Below are positions 1-6,940 of a DNA stretch of 60,984 nt, one piece after another. Position 1 is the stretch's first letter; each line of letters opens with the position of its first letter. Both the position numbers and the translations under genes were made by a program. Location of the stretch: contig DASZBX010000020.1 of NCBI GenBank assembly GCA_035943635.1, positions 1-60,984 on the forward strand. Reading direction: 5' to 3'. Source of the stretch: DASZBX01 sp035943635. GTDB taxonomy: Bacteria; Actinomycetota; Actinomycetes; Streptomycetales; Catenulisporaceae. The notes below the pieces were generated by a model. That model saw only the letters and a list, made by a program, of their open reading frames with translations, searched no databases and was not told where the DNA came from.

Positions 1-143
1 CGGGTCGGCGCAGCCGGCCGCGGCCAGCGCCGCCGCGGCCGCCCGCCGGCCGGCCGCCGACTGCTCGGCCGGGCCGAACGGCGGGCACACCGGCCGCCAG
101 CGGATCCGGACGGCGCCGGCCGGTCCGGCGGCCGCGGGCGCGG
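1..143. other. Left edge, no gene called
   Basis: One minus-strand frame stays open across this stretch and would run off the left edge, so the next gene of the operon may begin here. No convincing start codon with a ribosome-binding site was found, and at this GC content open frames are common. No function can be assigned. Confidence 0.3.
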
Positions 144-398
144 TCAGGACCGCAGGGCCAGCACGTGGTCCGCGAGCGAGTCGATCGACCGCAGGACCTC
201 GGGCCGGACGTCGTCGTCCCATTCGAACCCGAAGGCGTCCTCCATCGCCACCAGCAGGCTGACCAGCGCGTTGGAGGAGACCCCGGCCTGGCGCAGGGAC
301 ACCGAGTCCGGGACGTCGCCGAGGAACCCGGCGTCGGTGAACAGGCCGGTCAGCAGTTCCCTGATGCTCAGCCGCACCTGGACCGCCTGGTCAGACAC
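144..398 (-). CDS. Acyl carrier protein-like, altered Ser motif (ACP2)
   Basis: An 84-residue protein with the size and helix pattern of a free-standing acyl carrier protein, which would hold an intermediate as a phosphopantetheine thioester. The usual DSL attachment motif reads S41-S42-N43 in the context AGVSSNALV, so the modifiable Ser (S42) is kept while the flanking Asp and Leu are lost. The start is the GTG at 396-398, which overlaps the end of the upstream hydrolase gene by 8 nt and implies translational coupling. An ATG farther upstream would add an Arg/Ser-rich tail absent from ACPs. It is the last complete gene of the operon. Whether it is phosphopantetheinylated or acts as a scaffold is open. 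Confidence 0.75.
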   Translation of the reverse strand: MSDQAVQVRLSIRELLTGLFTDAGFLGDVPDSVSLRQAGVSSNALVSLLVAMEDAFGFEWDDDVRPEVLRSIDSLADHVLALRS

Positions 399-1257
399 GT
401 GCCTGGACGTCCTGGACGAACGTGTGCACGAGGGCCTGGAAGGCCTCGGCATCGTCCACGTACGGGATGTGGCCGGCCTTCGGCATGATCTCGTGCCGGC
501 CGTCCGGGAACTGCTCGGCCAGTTCCCGGGCGCCGGTCGGGCTCAGCAGGAAGTCGTCGTCGCCGACGACGACCAGCGCCGGGACCCGCACGTCGGCCAG
601 CAGCTGCGGCTTGTGCTCGTCCTTCATGGCCCGGTTCAGGCCGTTGACCAGGTCCTCGACCGTGGACAGGGCCGAGAAGGCCTCGCGGAAGCCGAGGAAG
701 CCGGGGGCGCCGAGGAACTCGTTCATCTCGGCGCTGAACACCTCCGGGTAGAGGTGCTCGTAGAGCGCCGGGATGCCGTGGGACTCCAGCGTCCGCAGCC
801 ACGCCCGCTGGATCTGCCGCTGGCGCCGCATCCCGCGGGGGCCGAAGACCGGGCCGGCCAGCACGATCCCCTTGATCCGGTCCGGGTGCCGCAGCGCCAT
901 GTCCCGGGCCAGGATGGTGGAGGTCGAGGCGCCGACGAGGTAGGTGGACTCGATCTCCAGCGCGTCCAGCAGGGCGATCAGGTCGGTCATGTGCTCGTCC
1001 CAGGTCGGCTCGTCCCCGACGTGCGAGGAGGCCCCGTGGTTGCACAGGTCGTAGCTGATCAGCCGGTAGTCCTTCTCCAGGTCCTCGGTGAACACCCGCC
1101 ACGACGGGCTGGTCAGGAAGAACGCGTTGAGCAGGGTGATCGGCGTGCCCTCGCCGCGGGACTCGTAGTAGAGCTCGACGCCTTCGCGGGTCGGGATCCG
1201 GGGTGTGTCCTCGCGGTAGGTCAGGTCCAGTCGGGACAGGTTCTCGTAGCCTGGCAT
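391..1257 (-). CDS. Alpha/beta hydrolase
   Basis: A 288-residue alpha/beta-hydrolase-fold protein. The nucleophile elbow reads GASTS (Ser111) rather than the common GxSxG, the acid is probably in the GDDDF segment, and the His is in KAGHIPYVDD near the C-terminus. The ATG at 1257 has a GAAAGG ribosome-binding site and lies 5 nt after the preceding gene. In a cluster whose NRPS has no thioesterase domain, an enzyme like this could release or hydrolyse a carrier-bound intermediate, or edit mischarged carriers. That role is inferred from context; the substrate is unknown. The last codons overlap the ACP2 start. Confidence 0.8.
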   Translation of the reverse strand: MPGYENLSRLDLTYREDTPRIPTREGVELYYESRGEGTPITLLNAFFLTSPSWRVFTEDLEKDYRLISYDLCNHGASSHVGDEPTWDEHMTDLIALLDALEIESTYLVGASTSTILARDMALRHPDRIKGIVLAGPVFGPRGMRRQRQIQRAWLRTLESHGIPALYEHLYPEVFSAEMNEFLGAPGFLGFREAFSALSTVEDLVNGLNRAMKDEHKPQLLADVRVPALVVVGDDDFLLSPTGARELAEQFPDGRHEIMPKAGHIPYVDDAEAFQALVHTFVQDVQARV

Positions 1258-1262
1258 GGGTT

Positions 1263-2246
1263 CTAGCCTTTCTCTGCTTCGGGGGCCCCGGCGCCGGACA
1301 GGGCGCGGGCGAATGCGGCGACGATGTCGGCCGCGGGGAGTTCGTGCGTGACGGCGTCGCAGGACAGGCCGCAGTACATCGCCATCTCCTCGATCCGGCC
1401 GGTGGTCGCGACGGTCGGCACCGCGGCGCTGAACCGCGGCACCAGGTACGTCCGGCCCTCGACCGCGGTGCGGCCGATGAAGTTCTTGGGCTGGTCCGGG
1501 TCGCGGGTGACGCCGGTGGCCAGGACCCGGTGGCGCCGGCCGGGCCACCCGATCTCGTACACGCCGGTGATCACCGTGTCGGCCGGGCCGGAAGTCTGGA
1601 CGGCCGACTTGAAGTGGGGGTGGGCCGTCGACTCGCGGGCGACCACGAAGGCGGTGCCGACCAGCACGCCGTCGGCTCCGGCGGCCAGCGCCCGGGCCGC
1701 CTGGTCCGGCGAGCCGATCCCGCCGGAGGCCACCAGGCAGGCGTCCGGCAGCCAGGCGCGCAGATCGGCGACCAGGTCGTCCCGGTTCGAGGTGCCCAGC
1801 AGGTGGCCGCCGGCCTCGATGCCCTGGGCCACCACGATCGCGCCGTGCCCGGCCGCGCGCAGGCCGTCCGGGACCGTGCCGACCTGGACCACCAGCCGCC
1901 GCCGGGCGCCGGTGATCCGGTCGAGCACGGCGTCCTCGGCCAGGCCGAACAAGGAGAGGTAGACGTGCTGCGGCGTCTCGTCGAGCACCTGGGCGATCTG
2001 CCGGCCGAGGTCGGCCGGGCCGACCACCTCCGGGATCAGGTTCACCCCGACCGGGCGGTCGGTGCCGTCGGCCAGCCGCTTGAGCATGGCCGAGAGCGGG
2101 TCGCCGACCAGCTTGTAGCCGCCCGCGCAGCCGGCCGCGCCGGCCTCGGACACCGCGCAGGCCAGGTCCGCGCCCGCGACGCCGCCCATGCCCGACTGCA
2201 GCAGGCTCACCCGGACGCCGAGCGTCTGTGCCAGGGCCGTGCGCAT
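1263..2246 (-). CDS. Nitronate monooxygenase / FabK-PfaD superfamily flavoprotein
   Basis: A 327-residue FMN-dependent TIM-barrel protein of the 2-nitropropane dioxygenase superfamily. The N-terminal GMGGVAGADL segment and the EAGGHLLG segment with its following Gly-rich phosphate-binding loop are typical. Members either oxidise alkyl nitronates to a carbonyl and nitrite or reduce enoyl thioesters (FabK, and PfaD-type trans-acting enoyl reductases). Next to a predicted N-oxygenase, action on a nitro or nitronate intermediate is attractive, but the enoyl-reductase role cannot be excluded, especially as the PKS has no ER domain. Start and upstream stop share one base (TGATG), so it is coupled to the ligase gene. 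The ATG at 2246 gives normal family length. Confidence 0.82.
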   Translation of the reverse strand: MRTALAQTLGVRVSLLQSGMGGVAGADLACAVSEAGAAGCAGGYKLVGDPLSAMLKRLADGTDRPVGVNLIPEVVGPADLGRQIAQVLDETPQHVYLSLFGLAEDAVLDRITGARRRLVVQVGTVPDGLRAAGHGAIVVAQGIEAGGHLLGTSNRDDLVADLRAWLPDACLVASGGIGSPDQAARALAAGADGVLVGTAFVVARESTAHPHFKSAVQTSGPADTVITGVYEIGWPGRRHRVLATGVTRDPDQPKNFIGRTAVEGRTYLVPRFSAAVPTVATTGRIEEMAMYCGLSCDAVTHELPAADIVAAFARALSGAGAPEAEKG

Positions 2247-3073
2247 CAGCCCAGGCTCTCCACCGCGGCCAGCGCCGCACCGGTGTCGCCGAACCGCTTG
2301 GTCAGCGTGTGCACCCACCGCTCCAGGCCGAAGGCCAGGCAGCTGGTGTGCGCCGTGTCCGGGCCGGCCTGGATGGAGCAGCGCTCGCCGAAGAAGTTGC
2401 GGTGGTAGTTGACCGAGCCGATCGCCAGGCCCTCGACCACGAACTCCTCCTTGACCGGGAACAGCCGCTGCATCTTGGCCTTGCCGCTGTTCTTGTCGAA
2501 GAACGGGTCGGTGGCGACCTCGACCCGCACGGCCAGCCCGAGGTCGGCGCACAGCCGCAGCACGGTCTCCTTGGCCCGCAGCAGGTGGTTCTTGGCGCCG
2601 TCCTCCGGGCCGATGAAGACGATCTCGCGCATGGAGAAGCCCAGCAGGCGCTGCAGACCGTCGTAGTGGTCCTCGTTGCGGAAGCAGGTGGCCAGCGTGG
2701 TGCGCATCACCCCGTCGGCCGGAAGGGTGGAGTCGGCCAGGTTCAGGTAGATGGCGTAGCAGGCCGCGGACGGCAGCGCGAAGGCGGTCGGCTCCATGAT
2801 CTCGGGCGGGACCCGGTCCAGCGGGCGCTCGGCCTCGGTCAGCAGCTTGCCCAGCCGGGTCGGGTCCAGCCGGGTCGCGGCCAGGCCCAGGTGCGGGAAG
2901 TTGTCGAAGTAGTCGAACTTGTCCAGGTCCTGGCAGCGGATCAGGAACGGGAACCGGAACTCCGGGGCCTGCCAGCCTTCGGCGTAGCGCTGGAACACCG
3001 CGTCCAGTCCCCGCAGCAGGCGCAGCTGCCCGCTGTCGAGAACGCTCAGGCCGTTGTCGGTTGCCATAGTCAT
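2246..3073 (-). CDS. Amino acid:[carrier protein] ligase (class II aaRS-like)
   Basis: A 275-residue homologue of the catalytic core of atypical seryl-tRNA synthetases without a tRNA-binding arm, matching the stand-alone ligases that adenylate a small amino acid and transfer it to a phosphopantetheinyl carrier protein. Class II motif 2 appears as CFRNEDHYDG and motif 3 as CLAFGLERW. Likely zinc ligands are Cys130, Glu150 and Cys245. Characterised family members use Gly or Ala; the substrate here cannot be read from sequence. The ATG at 3073 sits 7 nt after AGAAGG and overlaps the ACP1 stop as TGATG. The adjacent ACP is the obvious partner. It lacks the extra features of a true tRNA synthetase, so a translation role is unlikely. 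Confidence 0.88.
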   Translation of the reverse strand: MTMATDNGLSVLDSGQLRLLRGLDAVFQRYAEGWQAPEFRFPFLIRCQDLDKFDYFDNFPHLGLAATRLDPTRLGKLLTEAERPLDRVPPEIMEPTAFALPSAACYAIYLNLADSTLPADGVMRTTLATCFRNEDHYDGLQRLLGFSMREIVFIGPEDGAKNHLLRAKETVLRLCADLGLAVRVEVATDPFFDKNSGKAKMQRLFPVKEEFVVEGLAIGSVNYHRNFFGERCSIQAGPDTAHTSCLAFGLERWVHTLTKRFGDTGAALAAVESLG

Positions 3074-3315
3074 CACGCCGCCTTCTGGGGGAAGAATCGT
3101 GCTTCGATCGCGTTCAGGGTGCGGAAGTCGTCCAGGTCCAGCTCTTCCGGGTCGATCGGCTCGCCGGTCAGCTCCTCGAGCAGGAAGATGAACTCGACGA
3201 AGGCCAGCGAGTTGATCGCCCGGCTGTCGATCAGGTCCAGGTCCCCGTCCAGCCGGTCCATCTCGGGGTTGCGGCCGAGGATGAACTCGTGCACGGGCTT
3301 CATGGTCTCGGTCAT
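3073..3315 (-). CDS. Stand-alone acyl/aminoacyl carrier protein (ACP1)
   Basis: An 80-residue carrier protein with attachment Ser36 in the context AINSLAF, a DSL-to-NSL variant common in aminoacyl carriers. The acidic helix II/III region (LEEL, DPEELDLDDF) is typical. The ATG at 3315 is favoured because it overlaps the upstream stop as ATGA, giving tight coupling to the oxygenase gene, while the downstream ligase starts on its stop codon. Being sandwiched between an aminoacyl ligase and an N-oxygenase suggests it carries the amino acid while its amine is oxidised. The carrier class is clear; the cargo is inferred. Confidence 0.87.
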   Translation of the reverse strand: MTETMKPVHEFILGRNPEMDRLDGDLDLIDSRAINSLAFVEFIFLLEELTGEPIDPEELDLDDFRTLNAIEARFFPQKAA

Positions 3316-4199
3316 CGCCCGACCAGCTCCCGTCCCACGCCCGCCTTGGCCAGGAAGCTCCTGGTCCGCTTGAGCATCCGCTCGTGCGCCTCGGCCCGGG
3401 CCGGGTGCTCCAGCGCGCGGCGGCGCAGGGCGAGGGCGTCCGGGATGCCCGCGTCGCGGTAGGCGGCCGGGTGGTAGAGGGTGCCGATGCTGTACTGCAG
3501 GTACTTCTCGAGGTACTCGGCCACGGCCGGCACCTCCGCCGGGTCGCGCCCGGCCACCTGGGCGAGCAGGTTGGTGAACACCATCCGGCCGAACGCGACG
3601 TGCCGGCTCTCGTCCTGGTGGTGCACCCGGTTGATCTCGCGGGCGATCTCCGGCAGGTCCGGGTCGGTGGCCATCTGCGCGTTGTAGTAGTCGACGATCT
3701 CCTCGAAGATCAGGATGCGCGCGAACACGATCAGTTCGCGGGCCACCGCCGACAGGTGGGAGACCGAGTCGGCCTTGAGCGACGGCTGGGCCGGGTACAG
3801 CTTGCCGCCGTAGCGCAGGCAGAACTGGGCGAAGAACCACATGTGCTCGTTCTCCTCCCCGATGAAGTGGTGGAGGAACTCCGAGACCCCGGCGTAGGTC
3901 CGCTCGTGGATGCGCAGCACGACCTCGCTCATCAGCTCACGGATACCGTGGATGTTGAGGCTGAAGAAGTTGATCGTCTCGTACCGGGTCAGCGCGAGCT
4001 GCTGCTCCCGGGTCAGCTCGTCCCACATCTCGGTGCCGGCCAGCGTGGTCAGGTTCTCGCTCATCCACGGCTTGTCGGCCTCGATCGTGTCGGGCCACTG
4101 GAAGATCGTGTACGGGTTGTAGTAGCCGGACTCGGCCATCTGTTCGAGCCGGTCCAGGTCCAGTTCGACCGGCTTGATCTCGCGTGCTGTGGCTGTCAT
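3312..4199 (-). CDS. AurF/CmlI-type diiron N-oxygenase
   Basis: A 295-residue ferritin-like helical protein with the full ligand set of the AurF (p-aminobenzoate N-oxygenase) family: Glu74, Glu116-x-x-His119 in EENEHMWFF, Glu166 or Glu167 in LIFEEIVDYY, and His193, Glu197, His200 in HHQDESRH. The third His is the AurF hallmark. Family members oxidise amines stepwise to hydroxylamine, nitroso or nitro using O2. Some act on carrier-bound amino acids, as proposed for the Pvf/Ham/Mgo N-oxygenases acting with an NRPS. Adjacent ACP1 and the aminoacyl ligase make an aminoacyl-ACP the likely substrate. The ATG at 4199 has a GAGGAG site. The oxidation level of the product is unknown. Confidence 0.88.
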   Translation of the reverse strand: MTATAREIKPVELDLDRLEQMAESGYYNPYTIFQWPDTIEADKPWMSENLTTLAGTEMWDELTREQQLALTRYETINFFSLNIHGIRELMSEVVLRIHERTYAGVSEFLHHFIGEENEHMWFFAQFCLRYGGKLYPAQPSLKADSVSHLSAVARELIVFARILIFEEIVDYYNAQMATDPDLPEIAREINRVHHQDESRHVAFGRMVFTNLLAQVAGRDPAEVPAVAEYLEKYLQYSIGTLYHPAAYRDAGIPDALALRRRALEHPARAEAHERMLKRTRSFLAKAGVGRELVGR

Positions 4200-4213
4200 G
4201 TGCAGTCGTCTCC

Positions 4214-5185
4214 TCAGGACACCGCTCGGATGTCCGCGCGTACGTGGACCGGCGTCCGGGCACCGCACCCGTGGTAGGCCAGGGCGGCGTTGCCGGACGC
4301 GGTGGACGGGATGACCTTGTTGTAAATCGATCCGAGGCACAGCTCCTGGAACTCGCCGGTGCTCGCGGACAGCCTCGCGGCCAGTTGGGCCTTGGCGATG
4401 TCGATGATCTTCGGTGTGCCGTCCTCGTCCGCGACCTCGACGAAGGCGTGCGGCAGGTCCAGGGCGCCGCCGAGGACGCCGCAGAACCAGCCCCGCTTGG
4501 CCTCGGCCGGGTATCCGCCCTCCCGGAACCGCTCGGCCAGCAGCAGGCTGGCCGCGATGCAGCTCGTCGCGCCCAGGTCGTGCACCAGCGCGTAGTCCGC
4601 CTGCATGGGCACGGGGATCATCTGCCAGCGGTAGCCGGAGGCCAGGTACTCGCCGGTCAGCCGGCGCAGTTCCGGGGAGATCAGCGCGGTGCGCGCGCCG
4701 GTCGTGGTGACCGTGGCGCAGTACCGCGCCGATCCGCAGCTCGGGGCCGGGTCGGCCACGTCCGCGATACTCCCGCCGAAGCGGACCACGTCCGGGGCCT
4801 CGAGCCGCCACGGCGCCGTTCCGGCGCAGTCCGGGCACTCCAGCCGGACCTGGAAATCCCAGGTCTTGGGCACCAGCAGGGCGTCCAGCGGCCGGCCGGC
4901 GAACCGGAACAGCATGCGGAAGGCGAGTTCCGGCTGCGTTTTCGCGGTGCCGGAGTACATGCCGAGGTTGTAGAGGTCGTTCGAGTCGAAATGGCGGACA
5001 CCGGATATCCGGGTGAACGGAAGTCCGGCGGCGACCAGCCGGTCGATCTCGGCCGGCCCGCAGCGCAGCATCTCCCGGGCCACCGATTCCGGCTGGCTTT
5101 TGTCGGAGTATTCGGCGGGAATGAATTCGATGGAGTCCGCGACCTTTTCCCAGGGCGTGTCCACCACTACAGATTGGTCCAACAA
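4214..5185 (-). CDS. Transglutaminase-like cysteine protein
   Basis: A 323-residue protein whose C-terminal half resembles transglutaminase/papain-fold enzymes: candidate triad Cys209 (GATSCIAA), His246 (LPHAFVEV) and Asp262 (KIIDIAKA). The N-terminal half has a CPDC pair (Cys117, Cys120) and is otherwise unfamiliar. Transglutaminase homologues in some pathways form amides from carrier-bound acyl groups, as AdmF does in andrimid biosynthesis, so chain transfer or amide formation is plausible. The start is taken as TTG at 5185, seven bases after AGGAG; an ATG nearer the site is out of frame. It is the first gene of the minus-strand operon, with the next gene 14 nt downstream. Confidence 0.65.
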   Translation of the reverse strand: MLDQSVVVDTPWEKVADSIEFIPAEYSDKSQPESVAREMLRCGPAEIDRLVAAGLPFTRISGVRHFDSNDLYNLGMYSGTAKTQPELAFRMLFRFAGRPLDALLVPKTWDFQVRLECPDCAGTAPWRLEAPDVVRFGGSIADVADPAPSCGSARYCATVTTTGARTALISPELRRLTGEYLASGYRWQMIPVPMQADYALVHDLGATSCIAASLLLAERFREGGYPAEAKRGWFCGVLGGALDLPHAFVEVADEDGTPKIIDIAKAQLAARLSASTGEFQELCLGSIYNKVIPSTASGNAALAYHGCGARTPVHVRADIRAVS

Positions 5186-5490
5186 AGCCCATCTCCTGAG
5201 GCAGAACCGGCACGGGGAACATCAATGTACGACGCCGACCCTAGCAATTCGGACTGCGCCGCCGGAAGATTAATGCCACACGATTGTTCGTGTATTCTTC
5301 ATTCATCGGGCGGGCAGCACGAATCGCCCGGAATTCCGGGTCGATCGAATTCTAGGGAAATCGGCGCGCATTGTTTGCGCGCCGCGCGCGGCTTTTCCGG
5401 GCGCCGTTGCGCGCCGCGGAGCAGGCAGGGCGGGCGGGTTTTCGCCGCCGCCGCGGGCCGCCGCAGCGGCCCCCGCCCCTGGCGGGTCCG
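5186..5490 (-). promoter_or_regulatory. Operon leader with two inverted repeats
   Basis: A 305-nt gene-free stretch upstream of the minus-strand operon, locally richer in A+T. It contains a perfect 6-4-6 inverted repeat, ACACGA-TTGT-TCGTGT (5278-5293), and a perfect 14-bp palindrome, CCCGGAATTCCGGG (5327-5340). These are candidate operators for one of the cluster regulators. No clear -35/-10 pair was identified. Confidence 0.5.
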
Positions 5491-5524
5491 GCCGGCGTGA
5501 CGGGCCGTGCGCCGTCACGCCGGC
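5491..5524 (-). terminator. Hairpin terminator after the KSIII-like gene
   Basis: A perfect 13-bp stem (5491-5503 with 5512-5524) and an 8-nt loop lie 34 nt beyond the stop codon of the minus-strand KSIII-like gene. There is no U-tract, as is usual for actinomycete terminators. It would separate that gene from the operon that follows on the same strand. Confidence 0.65.
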
Positions 5525-5558
5525 GGCTCCCCGCCCGGGCCGGGGGCGGCCGTTCAGG

Positions 5559-6581
5559 TCAGTGCGCCGAGCGCCGCACGATCGTGCAGGAGAAGGTGAA
5601 TCCGCCGCCGCCCTGGATCAGCATGCCGACCTCGCCGGGTGCCAGCGCCACCGCCATGTCGGCCAGGTTGGCCAGGTACTCCGCCGGGCCCAGGCAGCCG
5701 GTGTCCGGCTCCAGGTACTCCGGCTGGCGGCCCAGCAGCAGGCCGATCCCGGGCTTGAACACGTTCTCGCGCATGTGCCGGATCAGCCGCGGGATCGCCA
5801 CCACCCGGATGTCGTCGGGCTTGACCCCGGACCCGGCCAGGCCGCGCTGGACCGCTCCGAACAGCTTCTCCACGCCGCTCTTGCCCAGCAGCGCCGCCTG
5901 GCTCGAGGCCCGGAAGACGGTGTTGGGCCGGACCAGGCTGATCGGGGCGCCGTGCGCGAGCGGGGCGGCGCCGAACCCGTCGTCCCCGCGCAGCTGGGTC
6001 TCGAAGGACGGGTCGGCGGCGAGTTCGAGCGCGAGCAGGTCGAGCAGGTCCGCGCCGTTGCCGTCGCCGCGCCGGCCCAGCACCGCCGCGGCGCCCGAGT
6101 CGCCGTAGACGGCCTCGTCGTCGCTCTCCCACCGGTCGAAGCCGGGCCCGGCGAACCGGTCCGCGGCCGTGACCAGGGCCGTGGTCGCGTCCGGGGTGGC
6201 GGTCAGCCACAGGGCCGCCAGGTGCAGCGCCAGGGCGCCGCCGTTGCAGGTCTGCTGCACGTTGACCGGCAGGCCGCCGACCGCGCCGGACTCCTGCGCT
6301 ATGTAGTGCGCCGGCGACCAGATGTCGATGCCCTGGTGGTACATCGACGCGTGGACCAGGAATCCGACCGCGCCGGGCGCCACGCCGGCGTCCTTGAACG
6401 CGTCCCGCGCGGCCAGCACGGCCATCTCCGGGGCCGCCAGGTCGGTGGCCACGGGCAGCCGCGCGACCCCGATCCGCTCGGCGGCCTCGGCGCTCAGCTC
6501 GCCGCCGGCCGGGCCCTGCCGGTCCGGCGGGAACCACGCCGCCGCCGCCTTGATGCTCAGTCCGTTGCCCAGTTCAGCCAT
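5559..6581 (-). CDS. KSIII-like ketosynthase/acyltransferase
   Basis: A 340-residue thiolase-fold protein of the FabH (ketoacyl synthase III) family. The nucleophile is Cys112 in QQTCNGGAL, the same position as in FabH, and the C-terminal GGGGFTFS loop is typical. The usual catalytic partners are not evident: the segment that carries His in FabH reads VAIPRLIR, and the later position that is His or Asn in relatives appears as Cys296. It may therefore belong to the KSIII-like acyltransferases that move acyl groups between carriers rather than condense them. Divergent from the PKS gene, it could transfer the ACP1-bound starter to the PKS. That role is inferred. Confidence 0.78.
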   Translation of the reverse strand: MAELGNGLSIKAAAAWFPPDRQGPAGGELSAEAAERIGVARLPVATDLAAPEMAVLAARDAFKDAGVAPGAVGFLVHASMYHQGIDIWSPAHYIAQESGAVGGLPVNVQQTCNGGALALHLAALWLTATPDATTALVTAADRFAGPGFDRWESDDEAVYGDSGAAAVLGRRGDGNGADLLDLLALELAADPSFETQLRGDDGFGAAPLAHGAPISLVRPNTVFRASSQAALLGKSGVEKLFGAVQRGLAGSGVKPDDIRVVAIPRLIRHMRENVFKPGIGLLLGRQPEYLEPDTGCLGPAEYLANLADMAVALAPGEVGMLIQGGGGFTFSCTIVRRSAH

Positions 6582-6940
6582 CGGCTTCTCGGCCCCTTCT
6601 CAGATTCAAAGTCCAGGTGAAGACGCGACTGCGACCCGGCGCAACAATACTGGCGGTAACGACCGGGCGGAATGTGAAGAATGCATGGTCGCAGGTGCAT
6701 TTCCGCATACCCGGGCGGCCCGCACGGCCCGTCACCAGGGTTTTTCATTCGGCGGCCGGGGCGGGCCGATAAACCCCTATCACCCCCTTAGTCAAGGCAA
6801 ACCCGGAGCGCCTAGGGGTCTGGGTGGGGTTATCGGGGCGTCGGCGGGGCCAGTAGGGTCGGCCGGGAATCGGACCGGGGCGGATTCCACCATTCCCGGG
6901 CGCACTGCGCACCCGGCGATCCCAAGGGGCCGTGAGACCA
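6582..6940. promoter_or_regulatory. Divergent promoter region between KSIII-like and PKS genes
   Basis: A 359-nt region from which both strands are transcribed outward. It contains nested inverted repeats: CCGATAAACCCC (6766-6777) faces GGGGTTATCGG (6826-6836), with a smaller ACCCCT/AGGGGT pair inside. The spacing suggests a looped or multi-site operator controlling both transcripts. No canonical -10/-35 is obvious. The PKS ribosome-binding site AAGGGG is at 6924-6929. Confidence 0.5.

Noticed and set aside
1203..2408. Long plus-strand frames opposite the flavoprotein and ligase genes
   Set aside because: They are Arg/Gly/Ala-rich antisense shadows caused by GC-biased third positions. The minus-strand proteins have recognisable folds and ribosome-binding sites.
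2246..4199. Identification as a pvf/ham/mgo (valdiazen-type) cluster
   Set aside because: Only the AurF-type oxygenase acting on a carrier-bound amino acid is shared. The partner genes and NRPS architecture differ.
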